A stretch of DNA of 64,000 bases from assembly GCF_028274965.1 (NCBI RefSeq), contig NZ_JAQCNO010000048.1:62001-126000 (forward strand), in the 5' to 3' direction. The stretch comes from Natronomonas sp. (lineage in GTDB: Archaea > Halobacteriota > Halobacteria > Halobacteriales > Haloarculaceae). The position numbers and the translations under genes were made by a program. Below the pieces are notes generated by a model, which was not told the origin of the DNA, searched no databases, and was given only the letters and a program-made list of their open reading frames with translations. Of this stretch, positions 8,724-17,764 are shown piece after piece. Numbering within the stretch: the first letter of the stretch is position 1; the number at the start of each line of letters is the position of its first letter.

Positions 8724-10213
8724 GGCTCCGGGGCCTCCGTTTCGGGGCCCGCCAGCGCCGCGTCGACCGCGGCGAGGACGCCTCGGGCCTTGTCGAGCGT
8801 CTCGTCGTACTCGGCGTCGGGGTCGGAGTCGTGGACGATGCCCGCGCCGACCCGGAGGTGATACCGCCTATCGCGCCGGACGAGCGTCCTGATGAGGATG
8901 TTCAGCGTCGCCCGCTCGTCGAAGCCGAACAGCCCGACGCTGCCGGTGTAAGGGCCGCGTCGCGTCCGCTCGACGTCGTCGATGATCGACATGGTCTTCG
9001 GCTTCGGCGCGCCCGTGATCGTCCCGCCGGGGAAGACGGCCCCCACCGCGTCGGCGATCGAGCGGTCCTCGCGGCGCGTGCCCTCGACGCGGCTGACGAG
9101 GTGCATGACCTCGGAGTACCGGTCGACGCGGCGGTACTCGCTGACGTCGACGCTGCCGTACTCGCTTACCTTCCCGAGGTCGTTCCGCTCGAGGTCGACC
9201 ATCATCGCGTGTTCGGCCCGCTCTTTGTCGTCCGATCGGAGCGTCGCCTCGAGTTCCGCGTCCGCCGCGGCCGTCTCGCCGCGGGGGCGCGTCCCGGCGA
9301 TCGGCTCGGTCGTCAGCCGGTCGCCCTCGACGTCGAGCAGCAACTCGGGGCTCGCGCTCACGATATCGACGCCCGGGAACTCGACAAGCGCGGAGTACGG
9401 CGCGGGGTTGACACGCCGGAGGGAGGCGTACGCGTCGACCGGGTGGACGGTCGCCGGGGCCGAGAGCCGCTGGGAGACGTTCGCCTGGAAGGTGTCGCCG
9501 TCCCGGACAGACGACTTCACCGCGCGCACGCGATCCCGGAAGGCGGATCGCCCACAGTCGCTCTCGAAGGCCGCCCGCCCACCGGCGGCCGGGGGGCGGC
9601 CGACGGAGCGATCCCCCGAGACGACCCGGGCGACCAGTTCCCGGGCGCGATCGAGGCCGTACTCGTAGGCGGCGTCGGCCGAGTCGTGCGCCGAGAGCCG
9701 GGGGCAGGCGGTGATCCGGAGGGTCGTTTCGCGTTTCGTCGGCGTTTCCCACGCGGCGACGCGGTCGTACGTCGCCAACTGGAGTCTCGGAAGCCCGCGG
9801 TCGTCGGTCGTTCGGTCGGGGATCGGTTCGATCTCGCGGGCGATGTCGTAGGACAGCCAGCCGAACACGCCGCAGGGGTACGGCACCTCACAGCCGCCGC
9901 GCTCGAGGGACTCCCCGGCGATCGCGGCGTCGATCGCGGCGAGGGAGGGCGATCCGTGCGGCGCGGCGTCCCCGAGCGGAACCGCGTCCGCCGAGACCGT
10001 GATCCGCTCCGTCGGGTCGATCGCGAAGTAGCCCCATCCGCGTCGGCCGCCGCTCGTCTCGACGAGGAGGTCCCCGCCGTCGCCGCGGCGGGCGCGGCGG
10101 TAGGACTCGAAGGGGTCGGCGACGCGGATCCGTATCTCGACCGGAACGCGGGCGTCGTCGGCCGCCGCCGCGGCCGTCTCGACGAAGCGTTGTCGGTCGG
10201 TGAGGACTCGCAT
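8720..10213 (-). CDS. pabB: Chorismate-binding component I (aminodeoxychorismate synthase type)
   Basis: A 497-residue chorismate-utilising enzyme, first gene of the pabB-pabA-pabC operon. The C-terminal domain has the family motifs [24 protein letters not shown], and [14 protein letters not shown] followed by [11 protein letters not shown]. The residue after PI is Ala (PIAGT), as in anthranilate synthase TrpE, rather than the Lys (PIKGT) used as nucleophile by the E. coli PabB. The operon points to PABA, the residue leaves anthranilate possible. The start ATG at 10213 has a TATA-like GGTTATTTTCC at 10233-10243 at leaderless spacing. Confidence 0.85.
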   Translation of the reverse strand: MRVLTDRQRFVETAAAAADDARVPVEIRIRVADPFESYRRARRGDGGDLLVETSGGRRGWGYFAIDPTERITVSADAVPLGDAAPHGSPSLAAIDAAIAGESLERGGCEVPYPCGVFGWLSYDIAREIEPIPDRTTDDRGLPRLQLATYDRVAAWETPTKRETTLRITACPRLSAHDSADAAYEYGLDRARELVARVVSGDRSVGRPPAAGGRAAFESDCGRSAFRDRVRAVKSSVRDGDTFQANVSQRLSAPATVHPVDAYASLRRVNPAPYSALVEFPGVDIVSASPELLLDVEGDRLTTEPIAGTRPRGETAAADAELEATLRSDDKERAEHAMMVDLERNDLGKVSEYGSVDVSEYRRVDRYSEVMHLVSRVEGTRREDRSIADAVGAVFPGGTITGAPKPKTMSIIDDVERTRRGPYTGSVGLFGFDERATLNILIRTLVRRDRRYHLRVGAGIVHDSDPDAEYDETLDKARGVLAAVDAALAGPETEAPEP

Positions 10214-10232
10214 ACGGGACCGACGGGACGGC

Positions 10233-10243
10233 GGAAAATAACC
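10233..10243 (-). promoter_or_regulatory. TATA-like element for pabB-pabA-pabC
   Basis: GGTTATTTTCC read on the minus strand, centred 25 bp before the ATG at 10213. It is the only AT-rich stretch in the short gap after the helix-hairpin-helix gene, so the pab operon probably has its own promoter. Confidence 0.6.
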
Positions 10244-10252
10244 GTTTCGCGG

Positions 10253-10984
10253 TCAGTGTTCCGCGGCGGTCTCCTGCCAGCGAGTGATCCGCTTTTCGGA
10301 GATGCCGGTCCGCTCGGCGAGCGCGTCGGCGTCGGCGTCGAGGAGGTCGCCGACCGTCTCGACGTCGGCCGTCGCCAGCCGCTCGGCGTACGCCGAGCCG
10401 ATGCCGCTGATCGCGTCGACCGGGTCCGGATCCGGGTCCGAACCCGAATCCGAGTCCGTGTCTGTGTCCGTGTCCGTGTCCGTGTTGTCCGCCCCCGCTT
10501 CCTCGGAGTCCGACGGCGACCCCTCGTCGATCGAGGTCGGATCCGGGTCGTCGGGGACCGGCCCGGTCGCTTCGGCGGGTTCGGCCGCCGCCGCGTCCGT
10601 GCCGCTGTGCTCGGTCACGCCTGCGCCCGCCTCGGCGGGTTCGGCGGCGGCGTCGGGGTCCCGCGTTGGTTGGGTCATCGAGTCCGTCGAGGCAGTCGCG
10701 TCTGTCCCCGCGGCGGCCGCGTCTGTCCCCGCGGCGGCGGCCGCGTCTGTCCCCGCGGCGGCGGCCTCGCGGTCGGGATCGGAGACCGAGTCGGGGTCGG
10801 GGTCCGGGTCTTGATCGAGACCGGGATCAGAGTCCGAGTCGAGATCGGGACCGGGATCAGGCTCGTGATCGGGATCGGAGTGGGCGGCCGCGTCCCCGGC
10901 GTCGACGTCGGTTCGGTCGGACTCGTCGGCGCGGTTGGACGTGCTGAGCCCGAGCATTGCCCGGATCAGGTCGAAGAAGCTCAT
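10253..10984 (-). CDS. Acidic low-complexity protein with C-terminal helix-hairpin-helix domain
   Basis: A 243-residue protein of three parts. Residues 1-20 are MSFFDLIRAMLGLST, an amphipathic head. Residues 21-180 are low-complexity and strongly acidic, with Asp-Pro and Ser-Asp runs, three GTDAAAA units and a (Asp-Thr)n-(Asp-Ser)n run. The last 55 residues (DAISGIGSAYAERLATADVETVGDLL ... ISEKRITRWQ, here given in pieces) form a helix-hairpin-helix fold like the DNA-binding HhH of RadA/topoisomerase VI-B and of DUF4332-type proteins. A role in DNA binding or damage handling is inferred, not shown. It has a strong TATA box of its own. Confidence 0.7.
   Translation of the reverse strand: MSFFDLIRAMLGLSTSNRADESDRTDVDAGDAAAHSDPDHEPDPGPDLDSDSDPGLDQDPDPDPDSVSDPDREAAAAGTDAAAAAGTDAAAAGTDATASTDSMTQPTRDPDAAAEPAEAGAGVTEHSGTDAAAAEPAEATGPVPDDPDPTSIDEGSPSDSEEAGADNTDTDTDTDTDSDSGSDPDPDPVDAISGIGSAYAERLATADVETVGDLLDADADALAERTGISEKRITRWQETAAEH
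10455..10486 (+). repeat. Hexamer microsatellite inside the helix-hairpin-helix gene
   Basis: Tandem GTGTCC-type hexamers encode the Asp-Thr run on the minus strand. Because each unit is six bases, gain or loss of copies keeps the frame. Confidence 0.8.
10698..10761 (+). repeat. Three copies of a 19-base unit (direct repeat, coding)
   Basis: The unit GCGTCTGTCCCCGCGGCGG occurs at 10698-10716, 10719-10737 and 10743-10761, with spacers of 2 and 5 bases so that period is 21 and 24 and the frame is kept. On the minus strand it encodes the repeated Ala-rich GTDAAAA segment of the helix-hairpin-helix protein. Confidence 0.9.
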
Positions 10985-11000
10985 ACCTATCCTAAGCGGG

Positions 11001-11014
11001 CGGGTATATAAAAA
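11001..11014 (-). promoter_or_regulatory. TATA box for the helix-hairpin-helix gene
   Basis: TTTTATATACCCG on the minus strand, centred 24 bp before the ATG at 10984. It is one of the strongest TATA boxes in the window and implies a leaderless mRNA separate from aroE. Confidence 0.75.
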
Positions 11015-11026
11015 CGGTCGGCGGGC

Positions 11027-11821
11027 TCACAGCGCAGCTTCGAGCGCGTCGCGCATCGCGTCGACCGGTGCGGCGCGGCCCGTCCAGATCTCGAAGGCCT
11101 CGACGCCCTGAAACAGCAGCATCCACACCCCCTCGATGGCCGTCGCGCCGACGGACCGCGCCTCGCGGAGGAGGCGGGTCTCCGGCGGCGTGTACACGGC
11201 GTCGAGGACGGCGAGATCGGGGTGAAGCGCCGCCTTCGGCACCGGCGTTTCGTCGGCGTCCATCCCGACGCTCGTTGCGTTGACGAGCAGGTCCGCGCCG
11301 GCGAGTCGCTCCCCGAGTTCCGGGAGGCCGCCAGCCGTCGCTCCCGGGAGTTCGCCCGCGAGCGATTCGGCCCGCTCGACCGTCCGGTTCGCGACGTGGA
11401 CGGAGACACCCTCCTCGGCGAGTGCGAACGCCGCCGCGCGCCCGGCACCCCCGGCACCGACGACGACCGCCGAACCCGAAAGCGAGACGTCGCGGTGTTC
11501 GAACGCCCGGACGAGCCCCGCCGCGTCGGTGTTGTACCCCGTCGGCTCGCCGTCGAAGTCGATCGTGTTGACGGCCCCGATCCGGTCGGCGAGCGGGTCG
11601 GGGACGACGGCGTTTGCGGCGCGCTCTTTGAACGGGATCGTCACATTGAGCCCGTCGATCCCGAGCGCGTCGGCCCCCTCGATCGCCCGCTCGAGGGCGT
11701 CTTCGGAGGGTTCGAACGTCACGTACCGGGCGTCCACGCCGAGTCGCTCGTAGGCCGCCTCGTGCATCGGCGGCGAGACCGAGTGACCGACGGGGTTGCC
11801 GATCAGACCGAACACGTCCAT
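11027..11821 (-). CDS. aroE: Shikimate dehydrogenase
   Basis: Reduces 3-dehydroshikimate to shikimate with NADPH in aromatic amino acid and chorismate synthesis, which also feeds the nearby pab genes. The 264 residues are standard length. Substrate-binding [17 protein letters not shown] is at 8-24, the catalytic lysine region [10 protein letters not shown] near 60-70, [13 protein letters not shown] near 125-137 is the NADP loop, and [13 protein letters not shown] near 185 follows. The start at 11821 is fixed by the conserved first motif; the longer frame upstream is not conserved-looking. A CGCTTTTGTCC element about 27 bp upstream may be its TATA box. Confidence 0.95.
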   Translation of the reverse strand: MDVFGLIGNPVGHSVSPPMHEAAYERLGVDARYVTFEPSEDALERAIEGADALGIDGLNVTIPFKERAANAVVPDPLADRIGAVNTIDFDGEPTGYNTDAAGLVRAFEHRDVSLSGSAVVVGAGGAGRAAAFALAEEGVSVHVANRTVERAESLAGELPGATAGGLPELGERLAGADLLVNATSVGMDADETPVPKAALHPDLAVLDAVYTPPETRLLREARSVGATAIEGVWMLLFQGVEAFEIWTGRAAPVDAMRDALEAAL

Positions 11822-11933
11822 ACCGGCCGGACCGCTCGGACGGACAAAAGCGTTCCCGAAACCGGGGCCTAAACCGCATGTTGCGATACGAAATCCGAAC
11901 CCGGCCGCTTTCGGACAGGAGCGTTCGGAACAA

Positions 11934-11942
11934 GAGTTAATC
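11934..11942 (+). promoter_or_regulatory. TATA-like element for the MFS transporter gene
   Basis: GAGTTAATC centred about 30 bp before the ATG at 11969, the most AT-rich spot between aroE and the transporter. Confidence 0.5.
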
Positions 11943-11968
11943 GACCGGCGCGCGTTCGTCGCACCCGG

Positions 11969-13147
11969 ATGAGAGAGCGGAACCGCGCGCTCGTCGTCGC
12001 CGCGTTCGCGCTGTTTTGTTCCGTGTTGGTCTGGTTCAACTACTCGGCGGTGCTCCCGTTGGTCGTCGAGGCGTGGGGGCTCTCGGGGACGCAGGCCGGG
12101 ATCGTGTTCGGGGCGTTTCAGGCGGGCTATCTCGCCAGCGTCGTTCCGGCCGGCTGGCTCGCCGACCGGTACTCCCCCCGGTGGGTGATCGCCGTCGGGG
12201 CAACCGGAACCGCGGTCCCGAGTCTCGCGTTCGCCGCGGTCGCCGACGGGGTGCTCGTCGGGTCGGCGCTGCGGTTCCTGTCGGGGCTGTTCGTCGCCGG
12301 GGTGTACGTGCCCGGGATGCGGTTCGTCAGCGACTGGTTCCCGGAGGACGTCCGGGGACGGGCGCTGGGGGCGTACATCGGCGTGTACGAGGTCGGGAGC
12401 GGGCTTTCGTTCGTCTTCGCGACCGTCGCCGCCGAGGCGGTCGATTGGCGGCTCGCGGTCGGGGCGACGAGCGTCGGCGCGCTGTTCGTCGCCCCGGTGG
12501 TCCTCGGGCTGACGCGCGATAGCCCCGAGCGGACGGCGTCGCCCGATGGGGGGTTCGACCCGTCTATCCTCCGGAACGGCGAGTTCCTCTCGGCGGTCAG
12601 CGTGTACTCGTGGCACAACTGGGAGCTGTTCGGGGTCCGAAACTGGCTGTTGGCGTTTCTCGTTGCGACCCCGGCGATCGGTGCTCTCGACTCCGCGGTG
12701 CTCCCGGGGCTGCTCGTCGGGGGCATGATCGTCGCAAGCGGGGCGGGAAACGCCGGCGGCGGGTGGTTGAGCGACCGCCTCGGCCGCCCGCGGACCGTCG
12801 CGCTCGGGTTGGGCGCGAGCGCGCTTTTGAGTTCGGTGTTCGGGCTGCTCGGCCGGCTGCCGCTGGCCGCACTGGTCGCCGTCACGCTCGTGTACGGGTT
12901 CGTGTTGGCCGTGGACAGCGCCCCCACCTCGACGCTCGTGACCGAGGTCGTCCCCGATGAACGCGTCGGGGCCGCGCTCTCCGTACAGTCGCTTGTCGGC
13001 TTTTCGACGACGGTCGTCTCGCCGATCGTCTTCGGAGCCGCGTTGGACCGAAGCGGCTACCCGGTCGCGTTCCTGACGCTCGCCGGCGGCGCGGTGCTCG
13101 GGCTCCTGTCGGTCGGCGTGCTCCTCGGAGTCCGGCGGAGGCGCTGA
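11969..13147 (+). CDS. Major facilitator superfamily transporter
   Basis: A 392-residue integral membrane carrier with about 12 hydrophobic segments. The MFS signature between helices 2 and 3 is [11 protein letters not shown] near residues 66-76, and its weaker echo [15 protein letters not shown] appears between helices 8 and 9. Helix 1 starts directly after MRERNRALV. The substrate cannot be told; the sequence resembles the broad group of anion/nitrate or cyanate-type and sugar-phosphate-type MFS proteins. It stands alone, divergent from aroE, with no linked catabolic gene. Confidence 0.88.
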   Translation: MRERNRALVVAAFALFCSVLVWFNYSAVLPLVVEAWGLSGTQAGIVFGAFQAGYLASVVPAGWLADRYSPRWVIAVGATGTAVPSLAFAAVADGVLVGSALRFLSGLFVAGVYVPGMRFVSDWFPEDVRGRALGAYIGVYEVGSGLSFVFATVAAEAVDWRLAVGATSVGALFVAPVVLGLTRDSPERTASPDGGFDPSILRNGEFLSAVSVYSWHNWELFGVRNWLLAFLVATPAIGALDSAVLPGLLVGGMIVASGAGNAGGGWLSDRLGRPRTVALGLGASALLSSVFGLLGRLPLAALVAVTLVYGFVLAVDSAPTSTLVTEVVPDERVGAALSVQSLVGFSTTVVSPIVFGAALDRSGYPVAFLTLAGGAVLGLLSVGVLLGVRRRR

Positions 13148-13175
13148 GCGCGTCGACGGCGGGACGACACCGTGC

Positions 13176-13185
13176 GGTATATCTC
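13176..13185 (+). promoter_or_regulatory. TATA box for dtdA
   Basis: GGTATATCTC centred about 27 bp upstream of the ATG at 13207; supports a leaderless transcript starting at that codon. Confidence 0.7.
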
Positions 13186-13206
13186 CGCCGCGCGCCGAGG
13201 GCGGCC

Positions 13207-14532
13207 ATGCTCGCAGTCGTCGTCTCGCGCGCGGACGAAGCGTCCGAACGGATCGGAGAGCAGTTGCTCGCGGCCGCCGAGTGGGACGAACGCGAAGACG
13301 AGCGCCGCGCCGAAGAAAACGGCGGCGGGACGTACTACCGCGGCGAGGGCGTCGAACTCCGGACGTTCGATCGGTTACACGTCCGTCTCGACGGCGCAGC
13401 GGCGGCCTTCGACGATCCGGACCTCCTCGCGTTCGCCTCCAGACACGACGGGGAGACGGGACCGCTGCTCACGGCGCACGCGACGGGGAACTTCGGGCCG
13501 GCGGCGTACGGCGGCGGAGAGGGCTCTCTCGCCCGCGCCGCGCCGAACGCGCTGTCGGTCCTCAGGGGCGCACTCGAGTCCCACGCCCCGTCGGGGTACG
13601 ACGTCGGGATCGAGTGTACGCACCACGGGCCCTCGACGGTCGGCTGTCCGTCGCTTTTCGTGGAGGTGGGCAGCGACGAACCGCAGTGGCGCGACGACGA
13701 CGGCGCCGAGGCCGTTGCGCGTGCGATCCTCGAACTCCGGGGCGTCGACGCCCACAGGGAGCGGGCGGTCGTCGGGTTCGGGGGCGGCCACTACGCCCCG
13801 CGGTTCGATCGGGTCCTGACGGGGACCGACTGGGGGGTCGGTCACGTCGCCGCCGACTGGGGGCTCGAGGAGATGGGCGATCCACGCGAATCGGTCGCCG
13901 TCGTCGCGAAGGCGTTTCGCGCAAGCGGGACCGAGTTCGCGCTCCTCGATGGGTCCCGGCCCGAGCTGGCGGCGGTGATCGAGGACCTCGGGTTCGAAAC
14001 CGTCACCGAGACGTTTCTCAACGAGACGACCGGCGTTCCGCTCGGGACCGTCGGTCGCGTCGAGCGGGCGCTCGGGGCGGTTGAGGAGGGGCTCCGGTTC
14101 GGCGCCGAGGCGGCCGGGCACGACGGGGAGTTCGTCACCGAGACGCTGCCGTCGGAGCTCCTTGAGGCGGCAAACGGCGTCGACCGGGAGGCGGTCGTCG
14201 CAGCCGTGTCGGGGGAGGCGCTCGCCTACGAGACGACCGAGGGGGGAACGCTCGTCGCAGGGCGGGTCGCACTCGCCGATCCCGCCGGCTACCGGGCGAT
14301 CGTCGAGCGGCTCGCGTCGGTCCTCGAGGCGAAATACGAGTCCGTCGAAACGACCGACGGCGAGGTGATCGCGGAGCGTGAGGCGTTCGATCCGGCCCTC
14401 GCCGAGCGGGCGGGCATCGAGGAGGGGCCGGAGTTCGGTCGGCTCGCGGGCGGAGAGGCGGTCGAGGTCGACGGAGAGCGCGTCGAGCCGGCGGACGTCC
14501 GGCGCGCGCGAACCGAGCGGTTCCCGTTTTGA
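13207..14532 (+). CDS. dtdA: D-aminoacyl-tRNA deacylase, archaeal/plant GEK1 type
   Basis: Removes D-amino acids mistakenly attached to tRNA. The N-terminal 270 residues carry the family motifs: [34 protein letters not shown], and [15 protein letters not shown], rich in the His residues thought to bind zinc. The C-terminal 170 residues are the extra domain seen in haloarchaeal members, making this 441-residue protein longer than the roughly 270-residue forms of other archaea. It precedes ftsZ by 124 bp and likely has an independent promoter. Confidence 0.92.
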   Translation: MLAVVVSRADEASERIGEQLLAAAEWDEREDERRAEENGGGTYYRGEGVELRTFDRLHVRLDGAAAAFDDPDLLAFASRHDGETGPLLTAHATGNFGPAAYGGGEGSLARAAPNALSVLRGALESHAPSGYDVGIECTHHGPSTVGCPSLFVEVGSDEPQWRDDDGAEAVARAILELRGVDAHRERAVVGFGGGHYAPRFDRVLTGTDWGVGHVAADWGLEEMGDPRESVAVVAKAFRASGTEFALLDGSRPELAAVIEDLGFETVTETFLNETTGVPLGTVGRVERALGAVEEGLRFGAEAAGHDGEFVTETLPSELLEAANGVDREAVVAAVSGEALAYETTEGGTLVAGRVALADPAGYRAIVERLASVLEAKYESVETTDGEVIAEREAFDPALAERAGIEEGPEFGRLAGGEAVEVDGERVEPADVRRARTERFPF

Positions 14533-14622
14533 GCCGGTTTGATATCGTTATATCCGGTTTATTCCGCTGTTCGGGGGCGAGCCCCACGCCGCGCGTCGGA
14601 CGCGCGTCAGACATTTGGGAAA

Positions 14623-14632
14623 GGTATTTTAC
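14623..14632 (+). promoter_or_regulatory. TATA box for ftsZ
   Basis: GGTATTTTAC centred 29 bp before the ATG at 14657. A second AT-rich stretch (CGTTATATCC) lies near 14545-14555 and could be an additional upstream promoter. Confidence 0.65.
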
Positions 14633-14656
14633 GAGCGTACCCAAGAACGACGATTA

Positions 14657-15832
14657 ATGGATTCGATCATCGAGGACGCCATCGACGAGGCCGAGGGAGA
14701 CGGGGAGACGCCCTCCGAGGGGTCGGCGCCGACGGCGGGCGCGAACGCGGGGGCCGACGCCTCCGAGGCCGACGTCAAGGGCTCCGGGACGATGACCGAC
14801 GAGGAGTTGGCGAGCGTCGTCAAGGACCTCGAGACGAAGATCACGGTCGTCGGCTGCGGCGGCGCCGGCGGCAACACCGTCACCCGGATGGCCGAGGCGG
14901 GCATCCACGGCGCGAAACTCGTCGCGGCGAACACCGACGCACAGCACCTCGCGACGGAGGTGGACGCGGACGAGAAGATCCTCATCGGGCGACAGCGGAC
15001 CGGCGGGCGCGGGGCGGGTTCCGTGCCAAAGATCGGCGAGGAGGCCGCCCAAGAGAACATCGAGGACATCAACAACACCATCGACGGGTCGGACATGGTG
15101 TTTATCACCGCGGGGCTCGGGGGCGGGACCGGAACCGGCTCCGCGCCGGTCGTCGCACAGGCGGCCCAGGATCAAGGCGCGTTGACAATCGCCATCGTGA
15201 CGGTCCCCTTTACCGCCGAGGGCGAGCGCCGCCGGGCGAACGCGGACGCCGGGTTGGAGCGGCTCAGAGCCGTCGCCGACACGGTCATCGTGATCCCGAA
15301 CGACCGGCTCTTGGATTACGCGCCCAACATGCCGCTCCAGGACGCCTTCAAGATCTGTGATCGGGTGCTCATGCGTTCGGTCAAGGGGATGACCGAACTC
15401 ATCACGAAGCCCGGCCTGGTCAACGTCGATTTCGCCGACGTGAAGACCATCATGGAGAACGGCGGCGTCGCTATGATCGGGTTGGGCGAGTCCGACTCGG
15501 AGAACAAGGCGCAGGACTCGATCCGGTCGGCGCTCCGCTCGCCGCTTTTGGACGTCGAGTTCGACGGCGCACAGAGCGCGCTCGTCAACGTCGTCGGCGG
15601 CCCCGACATGTCCATCGAGGAGGCCGAGGGCGTCGTCGAGGAGATCTACGACCGGATCGACCCCGACGCCCGCATCATCTGGGGCGCGTCGGTCGACCCC
15701 GAGTTCGACGGCAAGATGGAGACGATGATCGTCGTCACCGGCGTCGACAGCCCGCAGATATACGGCAAAAGCGAGGCCGAGCGCGAGCAGGCCGTCGCGG
15801 GCGATGGGGACGACATCGACTACGTGGAGTGA
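14657..15832 (+). CDS. ftsZ1: Cell division GTPase FtsZ (FtsZ1-like)
   Basis: Tubulin-like GTPase that polymerises at the division site. Of 391 residues: an acidic, poorly conserved head (1-55), the GTP-binding [10 protein letters not shown] near 58-70, the tubulin signature [10 protein letters not shown] near 155-164, and NVDFADV in the T7 loop. The C-terminal tail ends in DDIDYVE. Placement immediately before secE and spt5 is the haloarchaeal FtsZ1 context, so I assign FtsZ1 rather than FtsZ2; that part is from context, not from a diagnostic residue. ATG 14657 is preferred over 14615 because of the TATA spacing. Confidence 0.93.
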   Translation: MDSIIEDAIDEAEGDGETPSEGSAPTAGANAGADASEADVKGSGTMTDEELASVVKDLETKITVVGCGGAGGNTVTRMAEAGIHGAKLVAANTDAQHLATEVDADEKILIGRQRTGGRGAGSVPKIGEEAAQENIEDINNTIDGSDMVFITAGLGGGTGTGSAPVVAQAAQDQGALTIAIVTVPFTAEGERRRANADAGLERLRAVADTVIVIPNDRLLDYAPNMPLQDAFKICDRVLMRSVKGMTELITKPGLVNVDFADVKTIMENGGVAMIGLGESDSENKAQDSIRSALRSPLLDVEFDGAQSALVNVVGGPDMSIEEAEGVVEEIYDRIDPDARIIWGASVDPEFDGKMETMIVVTGVDSPQIYGKSEAEREQAVAGDGDDIDYVE

Positions 15833-15870
15833 CCGCGCCGCCGCTCGGACGCTGAGCGGGCGGATCAACA

Positions 15871-15880
15871 GGTAAAAAAC
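15871..15880 (+). promoter_or_regulatory. TATA-like element before secE
   Basis: GGTAAAAAAC centred 27 bp before the secE ATG, so secE-spt5 may be transcribed independently of ftsZ. Confidence 0.55.
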
Positions 15881-15902
15881 CCCCGAGACGGAACGGTAGC
15901 GT

Positions 15903-16076
15903 ATGAACACGCCCACCGACCTCACGTCGTACGTGCGGGTGTTGAAGCTCGCGAGCACGCCGACGTGGGACGAGTTCTCGAAAGTCTCGGCGATCGCGGG
16001 GCTGGGTATCCTGCTCGTCGGTCTCATCGGGTTCGTCATCTTCTCGATCATGACGTTCGTTCCGGGAGGCCCCTGA
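15903..16076 (+). CDS. secE: Protein translocase subunit SecE (Sec61 gamma)
   Basis: A 57-residue single-span membrane protein that clamps the SecY channel. The sequence has an amphipathic head (MNTPTDLTSYVRVLKLASTP), the conserved TWDEFSKVS hinge at 21-28, and one transmembrane helix at about 33-53. It starts at ATG 15903 and its TGA overlaps the spt5 ATG by one base (TGATG at 16074-16078), which is the classical archaeal secE-spt5 coupling. It is easily missed because of its size. Confidence 0.93.
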   Translation: MNTPTDLTSYVRVLKLASTPTWDEFSKVSAIAGLGILLVGLIGFVIFSIMTFVPGGP

Positions 16077-16516
16077 TGGCGATCTACGCGGTCAAGACGA
16101 CGGCGAGCCAAGAGCGGACCGTCGCCGACATGCTCATCACCCGCGAGGAGGCCGAGATCCACGCGGCGCTCGCGCCGGACGCGCTCACGAGCTACGTGAT
16201 GGTCGAGGCCGACGGGACGAGCGCGATCAGCCGGGCCCTCGAGGACATCCCCCACGCGCGGAGTCTGGTGTCCGAACAGCCCTCGCCGTTCAGCGAGGTC
16301 GAACACTTTCTCAGCCCGAAGCCGGACGTCGAGGGCATCGCGGAGAGCGACATCGTTGAGCTCATCGCGGGGCCGTTCAAAGGCGAGAAGGCCCAGGTAC
16401 AGCGGATCGACGAGGGCAAAGACCAGGTCACAGTCGAGTTGTACGAGGCGACGGTGCCGATCCCGGTGACCGTTCGCGGCGACCAGATACGGGTCCTCGA
16501 CTCCGAGGAACGCTGA
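16076..16516 (+). CDS. spt5: Transcription elongation factor Spt5 (NusG family)
   Basis: Binds RNA polymerase and increases processivity, together with Spt4. The 146 residues contain an N-terminal NGN domain (MAIYAVKTTASQERTVADML; YVMVEADG) and a C-terminal KOW domain at about 85-146 (GIAESDIVELIAGPFKGEKA, VRGDQIRV). The start ATG overlaps the secE stop by one base. The frame extends upstream of 16076 but that stretch is secE read out of frame. Confidence 0.95.
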   Translation: MAIYAVKTTASQERTVADMLITREEAEIHAALAPDALTSYVMVEADGTSAISRALEDIPHARSLVSEQPSPFSEVEHFLSPKPDVEGIAESDIVELIAGPFKGEKAQVQRIDEGKDQVTVELYEATVPIPVTVRGDQIRVLDSEER

Positions 16517-16615
16517 TCCGAAAGAAGGGGAAGGGAAGGGGTAGGGGGTTCGCGTCGGGCGGCGTTCGGAACGGGTAGCTAACCAAGGGGACGAAAGGGG
16601 GCCGCGCCGCGGGCC

Positions 16616-16927
16616 TCAGGCTTCCGTCGTCGCCTCGCGGCTGTCGTCGCTGAGACGCCGGACGACCCCGTCGATGTCGGCCGCGGACTCCAACTCAGTG
16701 ATGACCGCCTCTCTGAGCCTGATGTCGTCGGTGTCGGCCTCGTAGCTGCGGAGGTACTCCGCCCGCGTGTGCTCCGAGAATGCGTGTTTGATCGCGAAGT
16801 ACCCGTCGGGGACGGTCGTTCCGCAGACGGCACAGCGGTGTCGCTCGTGCGTGCTCACCTGATGGACGAGCAGTTCCTCGGCGTCGTCGGTGGTGTACTC
16901 ACAGCCGTCGATCGCGCACTCCCACAT
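16616..16927 (-). CDS. Small zinc-finger protein, haloarchaeal
   Basis: A 103-residue cytosolic protein with two zinc-binding units. The first is C2H2-like: Cys4 and Cys9 in MWECAIDGCEY, then two His in LLVHQVSTHERH. The second begins CAVCGTTVPDG and is completed by His in AIKHAFSEH. The tail (about 60-103) is acidic and helical. A nucleic-acid or protein-binding role is likely, but no function is known to me. The start at 16927 rather than 16948 is fixed by a TATA box about 24 bp upstream. Confidence 0.75.
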   Translation of the reverse strand: MWECAIDGCEYTTDDAEELLVHQVSTHERHRCAVCGTTVPDGYFAIKHAFSEHTRAEYLRSYEADTDDIRLREAVITELESAADIDGVVRRLSDDSREATTEA

Positions 16928-16944
16928 ACACGCCCGATCATGCC

Positions 16945-16957
16945 CCATATATAAAAC
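16945..16957 (-). promoter_or_regulatory. TATA box for the zinc-finger gene
   Basis: TTTTATATATGGG on the minus strand, centred 24 bp before the ATG at 16927. The opposite gene seems to use its own weaker element, CGGATAACGC, at about 16977-16986. Confidence 0.75.
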
Positions 16958-17008
16958 CCTTCGTGCCGGATCGGAACGGATAACGCCATGGGGGGCGGCG
17001 GTTCGGGC

Positions 17009-17764
17009 ATGAGTCGGTTCCGTCTCGACGCACACCTCAAGGTGCTCGACGAACGAACGGTCGAGCGGGCGAAGTCGCGGGGGCTCGACGCCGTGGTCTA
17101 CGCGCCACACTTCCTGCGGCTCCCGGAGATCCGCGCGCGCGCCAAGCGGTTCAGCGACCCGGAGCTGCTCGTCGTGCCCGGCCGGGAGGTGTTCACCGGC
17201 GACTGGCGGAACCGAAAGCACGTCCTCGCCGTGGGGCTCTCCGAGCCGGTGCCGGATTTCATTACGCTCGAGGGCGCGCTGGCGGAGTTCGAGCGGCAGG
17301 GCGCCGCCGTGCTCGCCCCCCACCCGGAGTTCGCGACGGTCAGCCTCGAGGCCCACGACCTCCGGGCGCACCGCGATCGGATCCACGGGATCGACGCGTA
17401 CAACCCGAAGTACCTGAACCAACACGGGGCCCGCGCCCGGGAGCTGGCCGCGGAGTTCGATCTGCCGCCGTTCGGCTCCTCGTACGCGCACCTCCCGGGG
17501 ACGGTCGGGGAGGTCTGGACGGAGTTCGAGGACCGTCTCGGGACCGAAACGGCGGTCGTCGAGGCCCTCCGGACGGGGACGCCGCGGCGGGTCTATCACC
17601 GCAGCGGGGCCGGACACCGCCTGCGCTGTGCCGCGGAGTTCGGGCACCTCTTTTATGAGAACAGCTGGGGGAAGATCGATCGGCTGTTCCTCTCGGGGAC
17701 GGAGCCGACCCACCCGGACCACATCGCCTACGACGGCCGCTTCGACGGCGTCAGCGTGTACTAA
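17009..17764 (+). CDS. PHP-domain metal-dependent phosphoesterase-like protein
   Basis: A 251-residue protein of the PHP superfamily. It shows RLDAHLKV near the N terminus, where the canonical motif is DxHxH (here only one His remains), then VPGREVFTG, LAPHPEF, and IDAYNPKYLN, which match PHP motifs 2-4. The C-terminal 100 residues (FGSSYAHLPGTVGEVWTEF) carry the last metal-site motif in altered form. A phosphoesterase acting on a nucleotide or sugar phosphate is possible. ATG 17009 is preferred to 16988 because the longer head is only Gly. Its stop overlaps the convergent gene by four bases. Confidence 0.72.
   Translation: MSRFRLDAHLKVLDERTVERAKSRGLDAVVYAPHFLRLPEIRARAKRFSDPELLVVPGREVFTGDWRNRKHVLAVGLSEPVPDFITLEGALAEFERQGAAVLAPHPEFATVSLEAHDLRAHRDRIHGIDAYNPKYLNQHGARARELAAEFDLPPFGSSYAHLPGTVGEVWTEFEDRLGTETAVVEALRTGTPRRVYHRSGAGHRLRCAAEFGHLFYENSWGKIDRLFLSGTEPTHPDHIAYDGRFDGVSVY

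Noticed and set aside
14539-15360. 273-codon frame overlapping ftsZ
   Set aside because: Arg/Gly-rich shadow; the FtsZ frame has all tubulin-family motifs.
16945-17009. One TATA box shared by the zinc-finger and PHP genes
   Set aside because: The element is 24 bp from the zinc-finger start, but about 57 bp from the PHP start at 17009; the PHP gene has a separate GGATAACGC at the right distance.
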